Shown: positions 1 through 8,420 of the stretch, piece by piece
How positions within the stretch are numbered: the stretch's first letter is position 1
Layout of the letters: every line of letters begins with the position of its first letter
From: Dongia_A sp035274225
GTDB taxonomy: Bacteria; Pseudomonadota; Alphaproteobacteria; Dongiales; Dongiaceae
Reading direction: 5' to 3'
DNA length: 34,126 nucleotides
Assembly (NCBI GenBank): GCA_035274225.1
Contig: DATEOK010000119.1
Location: 1 to 34,126, forward strand
Notes under the pieces: generated by a model
What the model was told of the DNA's origin: nothing
The model's input: only the letters and a program-made list of their open reading frames with translations
Databases searched by the model: none
Position numbers and translations under genes: made by a program

Positions 1-687
1 CGGGACCGGTGCCGCATCGATCCAGCCGTCAGGGCCTTCGACCTGCAGGCCGCTGACCTTGTCCTGCAGCAGGACGGTGACGAAGCCGCTGTCCTTATGC
101 GCGCCAACGCCCTGGTCGCTCTCTGTCGTATCGCGGCCGGGATAGCGGATGATCTTCACCAGCTGGTTCGGGCGCTCGCCGTAGATCGGCTCGAACACAT
201 TTTGCGGCTGGCCCAGGCTCGCCGCAAACGCCTGCGTCAGGCGAATCGCGAGTGCCGTCACCTCCTGCTGCCAGCGTAGGATGATCGGCTTGAGCTCGGG
301 ATAGGCGCTCGGCCACTGGTTCGGGCCTTGCAGCCGCCCCCACGCCGGCCGGCCCGGATCGCGCGGCAACGCAGGGCGCTCGGCGCCGATGTCGACCTGC
401 TCGCGCCAGTCCGGCTTGCCGCGAGTGTGCTCCCAGCCGACGCGGGTATAGCCGCGGAAATGCGGCGAGTTGACCATCTCGATCGCCAGCTTGTCCGCTT
501 CCGGCAAGTCAAAGAACCGCCGCGTCGCCGCCAGCAGATCATCGATGAATGCCTGGTCGATGCCATGACCGACCAGATAGAAGAATCCGACATCGCGCGC
601 GGCCGCACGCAAGCGCTCGAGGAACACCCGGCGCCCGGCATCGTCGCCGCCGAGCCACCGCAGATCGAGGATCGGCAGCGACCTCAC
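1..687 (-). CDS. Isopenicillin N synthase-like 2OG/Fe(II) oxygenase, 3' end cut by window edge
   Basis: This open frame runs off the left edge, leaving 229 visible codons. The start is inferred as the GTG at 687-685, with AAGGAG at 705-700 as ribosome binding site (12 bases, somewhat long). The protein begins MRSLPILDLRWLGG, the usual opening of the non-haem oxygenase N-terminal domain (DIOX_N). It continues with DVGFFYLVGHGI near residues 35-46 and a FFDLPEADK stretch typical of the family. The first two iron ligands are visible in GAHKDSGF as His197 and Asp199; the distal His and the 2OG-binding Arg lie beyond the edge. Family members hydroxylate or oxidatively cyclise small molecules in the cytoplasm. 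The gene lies 52 bp behind the dimethylglycine-dehydrogenase-like gene on the same strand, so probably in its operon. I infer oxidation of a related amine or amino acid, but the substrate is unknown. Confidence 0.82.
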   Translation of the reverse strand, partial: MRSLPILDLRWLGGDDAGRRVFLERLRAAARDVGFFYLVGHGIDQAFIDDLLAATRRFFDLPEADKLAIEMVNSPHFRGYTRVGWEHTRGKPDWREQVDIGAERPALPRDPGRPAWGRLQGPNQWPSAYPELKPIILRWQQEVTALAIRLTQAFAASLGQPQNVFEPIYGERPNQLVKIIRYPGRDTTESDQGVGAHKDSGFVTVLLQDKVSGLQVEGPDGWIDAAPVP

Positions 688-739
688 GACCGGCGACTGC
701 TCCTTATGCGCGGCAGGTGAAGCATCCGTTATGGATACC

Positions 740-3175
740 CTAGCTCCGCATACGCTTGCCTTCGGGGTCGAACAGCGGATCGATGATGATGGCCGCCTTG
801 CGGTTCTCGCCGATGATCTCGATCTCGAAGGCGCCTTGCGATGTGTCGGTCGCGAGTTCCTTTGGTACGTAGCCCTGGGCCATCGACTTGTCGACGTAAT
901 GCGCGTAGCCGCCCGAGGTCACCCAACCGACGACCTTGCCCTTGTGCCAGATCGGTTCATCGCCTAGCACATCGCAATCCGCCGCATCGACCACCATCGA
1001 GACGCGTCGCAGCTTGCCGCCTGAGCGCTTCTCCTCGGTCGCCGCCTCGCGGCCGATGAAGTCGTTCTTGCCGAGATCGATGAAGCGGTCAAGGCCGGCC
1101 TCGAAGACGCCATAGATCGGCCGCAGCTCGCGGAACCAGGTGGGGAAGTTCTTCTCGAGGCGCATGGAAAGCAGCGCGCGCATGCCGAAATTGACGATAC
1201 CGTGTGGCTTGCCCGCGCGCATGATCTCCTGATAGAGGCGGCGCTGGTAATCGGGCGCCACCCAGATCTCGTAGCCAAGGTCGCCGGTGTAGGTGACTCG
1301 GTTGATCAGCGCAGGGACGTTGGCGATGTCCATGGCGCGATGGTCCATGAACTTAAACGCGCTGTTGGAGACGTCCTCGTCGGTCAGCGCCTGGAGCACA
1401 TCGCGCGATTTCGGCCCGGCGATCGACAGGCCGACCAGGCCCATGTCGTAGCGATGGATGCGGACCGAGCCATCTGCGGGTAGATGCTGCTCGAACCAGC
1501 GCATGTGATATTTCTGCGCCTGGCTGGAGCCCCACATGTAGAATCGGTCCTCGGCGGCCTTGGCGATGGTGAAGTCGCCGATCAGGCGGCCTTGCGGATT
1601 CAGCATCGGGGTCAGGATGATGCGGCCGATGCGCGGCATCTTGTTGGTCATCAGCCGTGACAGGAAGGCTTCGGCGCCGGGACCTTCGAAGCGGTACTTG
1701 GCGAAGTTGGCGATCTCGGTCACGCCGACGCCGTTGCGCGTGCCGAGGACTTCCGCCTTCACGTGCTTGAAGTCATTCGAGCGGTGGAAGGAGACGATGT
1801 CCTTCGGCTCGACCCCCTTCGGCGCGAACCAGAGCGGGGTTTCCAGGCCCCAGGAATCGCCCATCACCGCGCCCTGGGCCAGCATCGTGTCGTAGAGTGC
1901 CGTCGTCTGTTGCGGGCGCGCGGCGGGCAGTTCCTCGTTCGGGAAGCGGATCGAGAAACGGCGCGCGTAGTTCTCGCGCACCTTCACATTGGTGTAGGAG
2001 CGCGTCGCCCATTCTCCGAAGCGGGCGATGTCCATGGCCCAGACGTCGAAGCCCGGATCGCCGGTCACCATCCATTGCGAGAGGGCGAGGCCGACGCCGC
2101 CGCCTTGGCTGAAGCCCGCCATGACCGCGCAGGCGCACCAGAAGTTCCTGAGGCCCTGGACCGGACCGACGAGGGGGTTGCCATCCGGCGAGAAGGTGAA
2201 GGGGCCGTTGATGACGCGCTTGATGCCGGCCTTGGCCAGCGCGGGGAAGTGCTTGTAACCGAGCTCCAAGTTGGGCTCGATGCGGTCGAGATCGGGCTGC
2301 AGCAGCTCCTGCCCGAAATCCCACGGCGTCTGGCGCGGCTGCCACGGCACGCAGGCCTGCTCGTAGGTGCCGAGCACGATGCCCTGGCGCTCCTGCCGCA
2401 TATAAATCTCGGACTTGAAATCGATGATGTGCGGCAGCTCGACGCCGCGCTCCTTGTTGTAGGCGATCACCTCCGGCATGTCCTCGGTGACGAGATACAT
2501 GTGCTCCATCGCCAGCACGGGCAGCTCGAGGCCGACCATGCGCCCGACCTCGCGGGCCCACAGGCCGCCGCAATTGACGACATGCTCGGCATGGATGTTG
2601 CCGTTCGCCGTGATAACGTCCCAGGTGCCGTCCTTGCGCGGCTTCAGATCCATGACCCGGCAGCTCTGGTAGATCTCAGCGCCGGCAATTTTGGCCGACT
2701 TGGCATAGGCGTTGGTGGTGCCGTTGGGATCGAGGTTGCCGTCGGCGGCATCGAGCATCGCGCCGACGAAATATTGCTCCTCCAGCATCGGGTGAAGCTT
2801 TTTCGCCTCCGCCATGGTCAGCATCTCGGTCTCGAGGCCGAGATAGCGGGCGCGGGCATGGGCCATCTTCAGCCATTCCAAGCGCTCCGTCGAATCGGCC
2901 AGAATCAGGCCGCCGGACCGGTGCAGGCCGCAGCTTTCGCCAGAAATCCTCTCCAGCTCGTTATAGAGACCGATCGTGTAGCCCTGCAGCTTGGCGACAT
3001 TGGGGTCGCCGTTCAGGGTGTGGAAGCCGCCCGCCGCATGCCAAGTCGAACCCGAGGTCAGCCGGTCGCGCTCGACCAGGACCACATCCGTCCAGCCAGC
3101 CTTGGTCAGGTGATAGAGAACGGAACAGCCGACGACGCCCCCGCCGATCACGACTACCCGGGCTGCAGACTTCAT
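740..3175 (-). CDS. Dimethylglycine/sarcosine dehydrogenase-like FAD protein with GcvT domain
   Basis: The 811-residue product has an N-terminal FAD-dependent DAO fold (GGGVVG at residues 11-16, acidic Glu35 ending the dinucleotide motif). The STWHAAG motif follows; its His46 corresponds to the His that carries covalent FAD in mammalian dimethylglycine and sarcosine dehydrogenases. A GcvT/aminomethyltransferase-like folate domain follows from about residue 460. Length and architecture match the dimethylglycine dehydrogenase family, which oxidatively demethylates a secondary or tertiary amine and hands the C1 unit to tetrahydrofolate. I chose the ATG at 3175 because GAGGA sits just upstream and the FAD motif starts within ten residues; the frame stays open to 3298 but without homologous sequence. 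It is transcribed away from soxBDAG and followed by a 2OG oxygenase gene. Dimethylglycine is a reasonable guess as substrate, but related N-methyl amino acids are equally possible. Confidence 0.88.
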   Translation of the reverse strand: MKSAARVVVIGGGVVGCSVLYHLTKAGWTDVVLVERDRLTSGSTWHAAGGFHTLNGDPNVAKLQGYTIGLYNELERISGESCGLHRSGGLILADSTERLEWLKMAHARARYLGLETEMLTMAEAKKLHPMLEEQYFVGAMLDAADGNLDPNGTTNAYAKSAKIAGAEIYQSCRVMDLKPRKDGTWDVITANGNIHAEHVVNCGGLWAREVGRMVGLELPVLAMEHMYLVTEDMPEVIAYNKERGVELPHIIDFKSEIYMRQERQGIVLGTYEQACVPWQPRQTPWDFGQELLQPDLDRIEPNLELGYKHFPALAKAGIKRVINGPFTFSPDGNPLVGPVQGLRNFWCACAVMAGFSQGGGVGLALSQWMVTGDPGFDVWAMDIARFGEWATRSYTNVKVRENYARRFSIRFPNEELPAARPQQTTALYDTMLAQGAVMGDSWGLETPLWFAPKGVEPKDIVSFHRSNDFKHVKAEVLGTRNGVGVTEIANFAKYRFEGPGAEAFLSRLMTNKMPRIGRIILTPMLNPQGRLIGDFTIAKAAEDRFYMWGSSQAQKYHMRWFEQHLPADGSVRIHRYDMGLVGLSIAGPKSRDVLQALTDEDVSNSAFKFMDHRAMDIANVPALINRVTYTGDLGYEIWVAPDYQRRLYQEIMRAGKPHGIVNFGMRALLSMRLEKNFPTWFRELRPIYGVFEAGLDRFIDLGKNDFIGREAATEEKRSGGKLRRVSMVVDAADCDVLGDEPIWHKGKVVGWVTSGGYAHYVDKSMAQGYVPKELATDTSQGAFEIEIIGENRKAAIIIDPLFDPEGKRMRS

Positions 3176-3453
3176 GGATTGGTCCTCGGAATGGGAAAAT
3201 AGGGCAACATTCGGCCGTTTCGGGCCGGCCGTTGAAGCTAACGGCCCAAACTCTCCCGCGCCAATGCGTTTTTTGAAGCCGCCTTGGCAAGAATCCAAAA
3301 CGGCGGCCGCACGGAAACGCGGTATAGCAGCCGGGTCCGCATCTTTGACCGACTGGCGCAGAAATGACGGTTTCCGGCGTCGGGGTACTTGTTGCGGAGA
3401 TACTCAGTCATTAAAAGGCCAAAGCGGCAGTTCCCAGGACAAACACGCGGCTA
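3176..3453. other. Divergent intergenic region between the dehydrogenase and soxB
   Basis: This 278-bp gap must hold the promoters of both divergent operons. Near the dehydrogenase start lies an inverted repeat, GGCCGTT (3227-3233) and AACGGCC (3240-3246) with a 6-base spacer. A further direct copy of GGCCGTT lies at 3213-3219. The repeat could be an operator or a leader hairpin of the minus-strand transcript. A weak sigma70-like pair for soxB, TTGTTG at 3389-3394 and TAAAAG at 3412-3417, is the best I can find and is not convincing. No coding sequence with family resemblance is visible. Confidence 0.4.
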
Positions 3454-4713
3454 ATGTCCAATCGCTACTCAGCACTCGCCCTCGCCCGTCATGCGCTCGA
3501 TCCCGACCTGTCCTGGCCCCGCGCCTGGCGGTCCCCGGACCCGCAGCGATCCTATGACGTCGTCATCGTGGGCGGCGGCGGACATGGACTTGCGACCGCG
3601 CACTATCTGGCCAAGAACCACGGCATTCGCCGGGTGGCCGTCCTGGAACGCGCCTACATCGGTTCCGGGAATGTCGGCCGCAACACCACGCTCATCCGGT
3701 CGAACTACATGATGGGCGGCAACACCAACTTCTTCGAGTTTTCGCTGAAGCTCTGGGAAGGCCTGTCGCACGAGCTCAATTTCAACTGCATGGTATCGCA
3801 GCGCGGCCAGATCGTGCTCGCCGTCAGTCCCGTGCAGCTCGACGTGTATGCGCGGCGCGGCAACATCATGCGCCTCAACGGCATCGACGCGGAACTGCTG
3901 GACCGCGGCGAGGTGATGAAGCTGCTGCCGTATCTCGACTATTCGGACGAGGCGCGCTGGCCGATCTGGGGCGGCATCCTGCAGCGCCGCGCCGGCACCG
4001 TGCGTCACGATGCGGTTGCCTGGGGTTATGCCCGCGCCGCCGATTCCGCTGGCGTCGATATCATCGAGAATTGCGAGGTCACCGGATTCACCATCGAAGG
4101 CGGCCAGGTGACCGGCGTCGAGACAAGTCGCGGCCGCATCGCAGCCGGCAAGGTCGGCATCGCGGTCGCCGGCCATTCATCGCAGGTGGCGGCTTTGGCC
4201 GGACTGCGGCTGCCGGTCGAGAGCCACATCCTGCAGGCCTTCGTCACCGAGCCGGTGAAGCCGATCGTCGATCACGTCGTGTCGTGGGGCGCGGAATTGT
4301 TCTATCTGTCGCAGTCGGACAAGGGGGGCCTTGTGTTCGGCGGCCATATCGACGGATTCAACACCTATACCCAGCGCGGTCAGTTCGCAAAGATCCGCGG
4401 CGTCGCGGAATGCGCCGTGTCCCTGATGCCGTTCATTTCCCGCCTCCGGCTGCTGCGGCACTGGGGCGGGATCCAGGACATGACGCCGGATGGCAGCCCG
4501 TTCATCTGCCGAACGCCGATTCGCAATCTCTATCTCAACGGCGGCTGGTGCTATCAGGGTTTCAAGGCGACGCCGGCGTCCGGCTGGACGTTTGCCCACA
4601 CCATCGCCCATGACGAGGAACACGACCTCAATCGCTGCTACACCCTCGACCGGTTCGAGAAGGGCGGCGAGCTCGACGAATACGGCACCGGCAACTGGAC
4701 CTACAAGCAATGA
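3454..4713 (+). CDS. soxB: Sarcosine oxidase beta subunit
   Basis: The 419-residue protein is the FAD- and FMN-binding beta subunit of heterotetrameric sarcosine oxidase, which oxidises sarcosine to glycine. Visible hallmarks are the dinucleotide motif YDVVIVGGGGHGLATAHYL at about residues 34-52, the GSGNVGRNTT segment, and RAGTVRHDAVAWG. In that last segment His185 corresponds to the His that binds FMN covalently in characterised enzymes. The C-terminal part contains the family's GGWCYQGFKATPASG pattern. Length is normal for SoxB. The start ATG has only a weak Shine-Dalgarno (CAGGA). The stop overlaps the soxD start by four bases, giving the standard B-D-A-G order. The enzyme is cytoplasmic and passes formaldehyde equivalents to tetrahydrofolate through SoxA. 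Confidence 0.95.
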   Translation: MSNRYSALALARHALDPDLSWPRAWRSPDPQRSYDVVIVGGGGHGLATAHYLAKNHGIRRVAVLERAYIGSGNVGRNTTLIRSNYMMGGNTNFFEFSLKLWEGLSHELNFNCMVSQRGQIVLAVSPVQLDVYARRGNIMRLNGIDAELLDRGEVMKLLPYLDYSDEARWPIWGGILQRRAGTVRHDAVAWGYARAADSAGVDIIENCEVTGFTIEGGQVTGVETSRGRIAAGKVGIAVAGHSSQVAALAGLRLPVESHILQAFVTEPVKPIVDHVVSWGAELFYLSQSDKGGLVFGGHIDGFNTYTQRGQFAKIRGVAECAVSLMPFISRLRLLRHWGGIQDMTPDGSPFICRTPIRNLYLNGGWCYQGFKATPASGWTFAHTIAHDEEHDLNRCYTLDRFEKGGELDEYGTGNWTYKQ

Positions 4714-4952
4714 GGATTCCTTGCCCCCATTGCGGCGAACGCGATTACAGCGAGTTCCGCTACGGCGGAGACGCCTCAAAGCAGCGCCCGGCTCATGGCA
4801 GCGGCGACATCAAGGCGTGGCACGACTTCTATTTCCTCTTCGACAATCCCAAGGGGCCGCACGCCGAATACTGGCAGCATGTGCTGGGCTGTCGCCGTTG
4901 GTTCGTCTTGACGCGCAACACCGCCACCAATGAAGTGGGTGGACCGGCATGA
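4710..4952 (+). CDS. soxD: Sarcosine oxidase delta subunit (zinc-binding)
   Basis: An 80-residue protein opening MRIPCPHCGERDYSEFRYGG. Cys5, Cys8, His57 and Cys61 reproduce the spacing of the zinc site known in SoxD (two Cys near the N-terminus, His and Cys four residues apart near the middle). The segment AWHDFYFLFDNPKGPHAEYW is characteristic of the family. The subunit has no redox role; it packs against the alpha and beta subunits of the heterotetramer. It overlaps soxB and soxA by ATGA at both ends, indicating translational coupling. Length is slightly shorter than most SoxD proteins (about 90-100 residues) but all four ligands are present. Confidence 0.94.
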   Translation: MRIPCPHCGERDYSEFRYGGDASKQRPAHGSGDIKAWHDFYFLFDNPKGPHAEYWQHVLGCRRWFVLTRNTATNEVGGPA

Positions 4953-7876
4953 CGCGTTTCCACAGACGGCCCGAGGGCGGCCACATTGATCGCGCGCGTC
5001 AGGTGTCCTTCACGCTGAACGGCCGAAGCTATTCCGGGTTCGCCGGGGATACGCTGGCCTCGGCCCTGCTGGCAAACGACGTCACGCTGATCGGGCGCAG
5101 CTTCAAGTATCACCGGCCCCGAGGCCTGGTGTCCGCCGGGGTCGAGGAGCCGAACGCCCTTTTCACCCTGGGTTCAGGCGCGCGCACCGAACCGAACATT
5201 CCCGGCACGATCGTCGACCTGGTCGATGGGCTGGAAGCGCGCACCCAGAATGCCTGGCCCTCGGTCGGGTTTGACCTGATGGCGGTCAATCAGCTCGCCG
5301 CACCGCTGTTCCAGTCCGGCTTCTATTACAAGACGTTCATGGGGCCGGCGAAGGGCTCCTGGATGTTCTACGAGCCTTTCATCCGGCGCGCCGCCGGGCT
5401 TGGCGCCGCCACGCGTGCGTTCGACCCCGACCGCTACGAGACGCGGCACCAGCATTGCGACGTGCTGGTGGTTGGCGCCGGCGCGGCTGGACTGGCGGCC
5501 GCCATCAGCGCCGGTCGTTCCGGCGCGCGCGTATTCCTCGCCGAGCAGGATGCGCTGCTGGGCGGCGGCCTCCTGGCGGAACCGGCCATGGAATCCTGGC
5601 GTCAGGCGCGCTTGGCCGAGCTGCAGGCAATGCCCAATGTGCAGATGGCAACGCGCTGCACCGCCATGGGGCTCTATGACGACAATCTCGTGGTCCTGGT
5701 GGAACGGCGCGACCATGCGCGGCCGGACGCCAGCAAGGGTCAGCCGCGACAGGTGTCGATAAGCCTGCGTGCAAAAGCCATCGTCTTCGCCACCGGAGCC
5801 ATCGAGCGGCCGCTGGTCTTCGGCGACAACGATCGGCCGGGGATCATGCTCGCCTCGGCGGTACGCACCTACCTCAATCGCTTCGCGATCGTTCCAGGAC
5901 GGCGCGCGGTGGTCGCGACCAACAACGACACCGCCTACCCCCTCGCCGCGGAGCTCGCCGCCGCCGGCGTAGCGGTGATGCTGGTCGACAGCCGGCCCAC
6001 CACGGCCGCCGTCGCTCCGGGTGTCAACGTGCTGGCGGACTCCAGCGTCGCCACCGTCGCTGGCCGCGGCCATATCCAGCAAGTCACCCTTTCCGGAGCG
6101 CATCGTGCAACATTCGATTGCGACGTGCTGGCCGTATCGGGCGGCTGGTCGCCGACGCTGCACCTGACCTCGCATACCGGCATCAAGCCGCGCTACGACG
6201 CGGCCATCGCCGCTTTCGTTCCGGGCGGGTTTGCCAAGACGCACTTCGGCGCCGGCGCGGTGATGGGAACGTTCGGTTTGCGTGCCGCGATCATCGAAGG
6301 CGCTAAAGCCGGCGTCGAGGCCGCCGGTGCCGCCGGCTTTGCGACCTCTGACGGAGCCATGACCACCATTCAAGGCAACGATCCAACCTATGCGATCACC
6401 GTCGCGCCACCGGTGTTGAGCGGCAAAGGCAAGGCATTCCTGGATTTCCAGAGCGACGTCACCGCCAAGGACGTCAAGATCGCGCATCAGGAAGGGTATC
6501 AATCGGTCGAGCATCTGAAGCGCTACACCACGCTCGGCATGGGAACGGACCAGGGCAAGACGTCAAACGTCAACGCGCTCGCCGCAATGTCGGAGCTGCG
6601 GGGCATGCAGATCCCGGCAGTGGGCACAACGACATTCCGACCGCCTTACACTGGTGTTGCCATGGGGGCGATCGCCGGCCGGGGAATCGGCAAGCATTTC
6701 CGACCGACCCGCCTCTCGCCCCTGCACGATTGGCACCGTGCCAACGGCGCGACCTTCATCGAAGCCGGCCCGTGGCTACGCGTCTATTACTATGCATGGG
6801 CCGGCGACACGGTCGCCACGGCGTACGTGAAAGAAATGGAGTTGGTGCGCCGTGGCGTTGGTCTCTCCGACGTCTCGACCTTGGGCAAGATCGATGTCCA
6901 GGGGCCTGACGCGGCCGAGTTCCTCAACCGCGTCTATGTTAATGGCTTCGCCAAGCTGCCGGTGGGCAAAGCCCGCTATGGCGTGATGCTGAACGATGAT
7001 GGCGTGGTGCTGGATGACGGCACCACGACGCGCATCTCGGAAACGCAGTTTTACTTGACGACGACCACCGCCCAGGCGGGTGAGGTCATGTCATGGCTCG
7101 AGTTTTTGCTGCAGACCCAGTGGCGGGACCTGCGCGTGCACGTGACCTCGTTGACCGACGAATGGGCTGGCATGGCCCTGGCTGGTCCGAAGTCGCGCGA
7201 AGCGCTGCAGCTCGCCTTCCCCGGCGTTGACGTCTCGAACCACGGACTGCCCTACATGGGCTGCCTCGAGTTCGACTATGAAGGCGCGCAGATACGCCTG
7301 CTGCGGCTCAGCTTCTCCGGCGAGCTCGCCTATGAGATTCATCTGCCAGCCGACTACAGTATCCCCTTGTGGGAGCATATCCTGAGGGTTGCCGCGCCGC
7401 TGGGCATCAAGCCCTATGGACTTGAGGCGCTGGCCAGCTTGCGCATCGAGAAAGGGCATGTCGCCGGCTTGGAGCTCGATCATCGCAACACGCTGGACGA
7501 TCTGGGTCTCGGCAAAATGGCAGCCAAGGAGAAGCCGTTCGTCGGCAAGGAATTGCGCATGCGGGAAAACCTGCAGGCGCCGGACCGCTGGAGCCTGGTC
7601 GGATTGGAGCTTCTCGAACCTGGCAAATCCCTGCGTGGTGGAGCGATCCTGTTCGCCGCCACTGATGAGATCAAGGGTCATGGCCGCGGCTACATCACCT
7701 CGGTGACCTGGTCGGTGGAACTGCAGAAGACCATCGCCCTCGGTCTCTACCAAGGCGGATTGAAGAATGTCGGCGCGGAGATCATCTGCGCCTTTCCGCT
7801 GAAGGATGAATTCGTGCGGGCCCGCATCGTATCGCCGCATTTCGTCGATCCGAAGGGGGAACGCCTCAATGCTTGA
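4949..7876 (+). CDS. soxA: Sarcosine oxidase alpha subunit
   Basis: A full-length 975-residue alpha subunit. The N-terminal ferredoxin-like (Fer2_4) domain, about residues 15-90, has the typical GRSFKYHRPRG and EEPNALFTLG segments and no iron-sulfur cysteines, as is normal for SoxA. A nucleotide-binding motif, DVLVVGAGAAGLAAA, follows at about residue 171 and corresponds to the NAD+ site. From about residue 590 there is a GcvT-like tetrahydrofolate domain, which converts the methyl-derived C1 unit to 5,10-methylene-THF. The start overlaps soxD by four bases; the end overlaps soxG by eight. With SoxB, D and G it forms the complete cytoplasmic enzyme. glyA, purU and folD, which often flank this operon, are not in the window. 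Confidence 0.95.
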   Translation: MTRFHRRPEGGHIDRARQVSFTLNGRSYSGFAGDTLASALLANDVTLIGRSFKYHRPRGLVSAGVEEPNALFTLGSGARTEPNIPGTIVDLVDGLEARTQNAWPSVGFDLMAVNQLAAPLFQSGFYYKTFMGPAKGSWMFYEPFIRRAAGLGAATRAFDPDRYETRHQHCDVLVVGAGAAGLAAAISAGRSGARVFLAEQDALLGGGLLAEPAMESWRQARLAELQAMPNVQMATRCTAMGLYDDNLVVLVERRDHARPDASKGQPRQVSISLRAKAIVFATGAIERPLVFGDNDRPGIMLASAVRTYLNRFAIVPGRRAVVATNNDTAYPLAAELAAAGVAVMLVDSRPTTAAVAPGVNVLADSSVATVAGRGHIQQVTLSGAHRATFDCDVLAVSGGWSPTLHLTSHTGIKPRYDAAIAAFVPGGFAKTHFGAGAVMGTFGLRAAIIEGAKAGVEAAGAAGFATSDGAMTTIQGNDPTYAITVAPPVLSGKGKAFLDFQSDVTAKDVKIAHQEGYQSVEHLKRYTTLGMGTDQGKTSNVNALAAMSELRGMQIPAVGTTTFRPPYTGVAMGAIAGRGIGKHFRPTRLSPLHDWHRANGATFIEAGPWLRVYYYAWAGDTVATAYVKEMELVRRGVGLSDVSTLGKIDVQGPDAAEFLNRVYVNGFAKLPVGKARYGVMLNDDGVVLDDGTTTRISETQFYLTTTTAQAGEVMSWLEFLLQTQWRDLRVHVTSLTDEWAGMALAGPKSREALQLAFPGVDVSNHGLPYMGCLEFDYEGAQIRLLRLSFSGELAYEIHLPADYSIPLWEHILRVAAPLGIKPYGLEALASLRIEKGHVAGLELDHRNTLDDLGLGKMAAKEKPFVGKELRMRENLQAPDRWSLVGLELLEPGKSLRGGAILFAATDEIKGHGRGYITSVTWSVELQKTIALGLYQGGLKNVGAEIICAFPLKDEFVRARIVSPHFVDPKGERLNA

Positions 7877-8396
7877 GCGCCGCTCTGCCCTTGCCGGGAC
7901 CAAGGAGATTGCCAGCAGCCGCGTGCGGCTTGGCGAGGTGCGCGGCTTTACCCTCACCCAGGTAGCCGCGCTGGACGATCCTGTGCTCTCTGACATCCGC
8001 GCCGTGCTGGGAGATTTGCCGCAGCATCCCTTCTGCGGCGAAAAAGATGGACGGCGCATCTTCCACACGGCGCCGCATCAGTTCTGGATCGTCGGGCCGG
8101 AGGCTGATGATATCGGTCGGCGCCTCGAAGGCATGGCGATCGTCACGGGCCTTTCGCACAGCCGCACGCGCATATTCGTCGAAGGTCCGGCTGCGCCGGA
8201 TGTGCTGGCAAAGGTGATCGAGATCGACCTGCACGAGGCGGTGTTCGGGCCTGGCATGTTCGCCATGACTGGTCTTCATCATACTCCAATTCTACTGCAC
8301 CGCGTGACAGCCTCGCGCTTCGAGATCTACGCCATGCGCACTTTCGCCGCCAACGCTTGGGACTGGCTGGCAGACGCGGCGCTGGAGTTCGTCTGA
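7869..8396 (+). CDS. soxG: Sarcosine oxidase gamma subunit
   Basis: A 175-residue protein of the SoxG family, which resembles a small GcvT-like fold and completes the heterotetramer. I placed the start at the ATG at 7869, which overlaps the soxA stop (7874-7876), giving MLERRSALAGTKE, a typical SoxG opening. The frame stays open upstream to 7806 but that stretch lies inside soxA. The central HQFWIVGP and C-terminal FEIYAMRTFAANAWDWL segments fit the family. It is the last gene of the soxBDAG operon; only 24 bp separate it from the convergent LysR gene and I see no clear terminator there. Confidence 0.92.
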   Translation: MLERRSALAGTKEIASSRVRLGEVRGFTLTQVAALDDPVLSDIRAVLGDLPQHPFCGEKDGRRIFHTAPHQFWIVGPEADDIGRRLEGMAIVTGLSHSRTRIFVEGPAAPDVLAKVIEIDLHEAVFGPGMFAMTGLHHTPILLHRVTASRFEIYAMRTFAANAWDWLADAALEFV

Positions 8397-8420
8397 CGGA
8401 CGCGTCTTCGGTTTCAAGCC

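Noticed and set aside
1763..3202. Long open frame (479 codons) on the plus strand
   Set aside because: It is antisense to the dimethylglycine-dehydrogenase-like gene and has no recognisable domain; long antisense frames are common at this GC content.
3176..3453. Glycine riboswitch ahead of the dehydrogenase or soxB
   Set aside because: The conserved core of the glycine aptamer is not recognisable on either strand; only short inverted repeats are seen.
8397..8420. Bidirectional terminator between soxG and the LysR gene
   Set aside because: The 24-bp gap contains no stem of useful length and no T-run.
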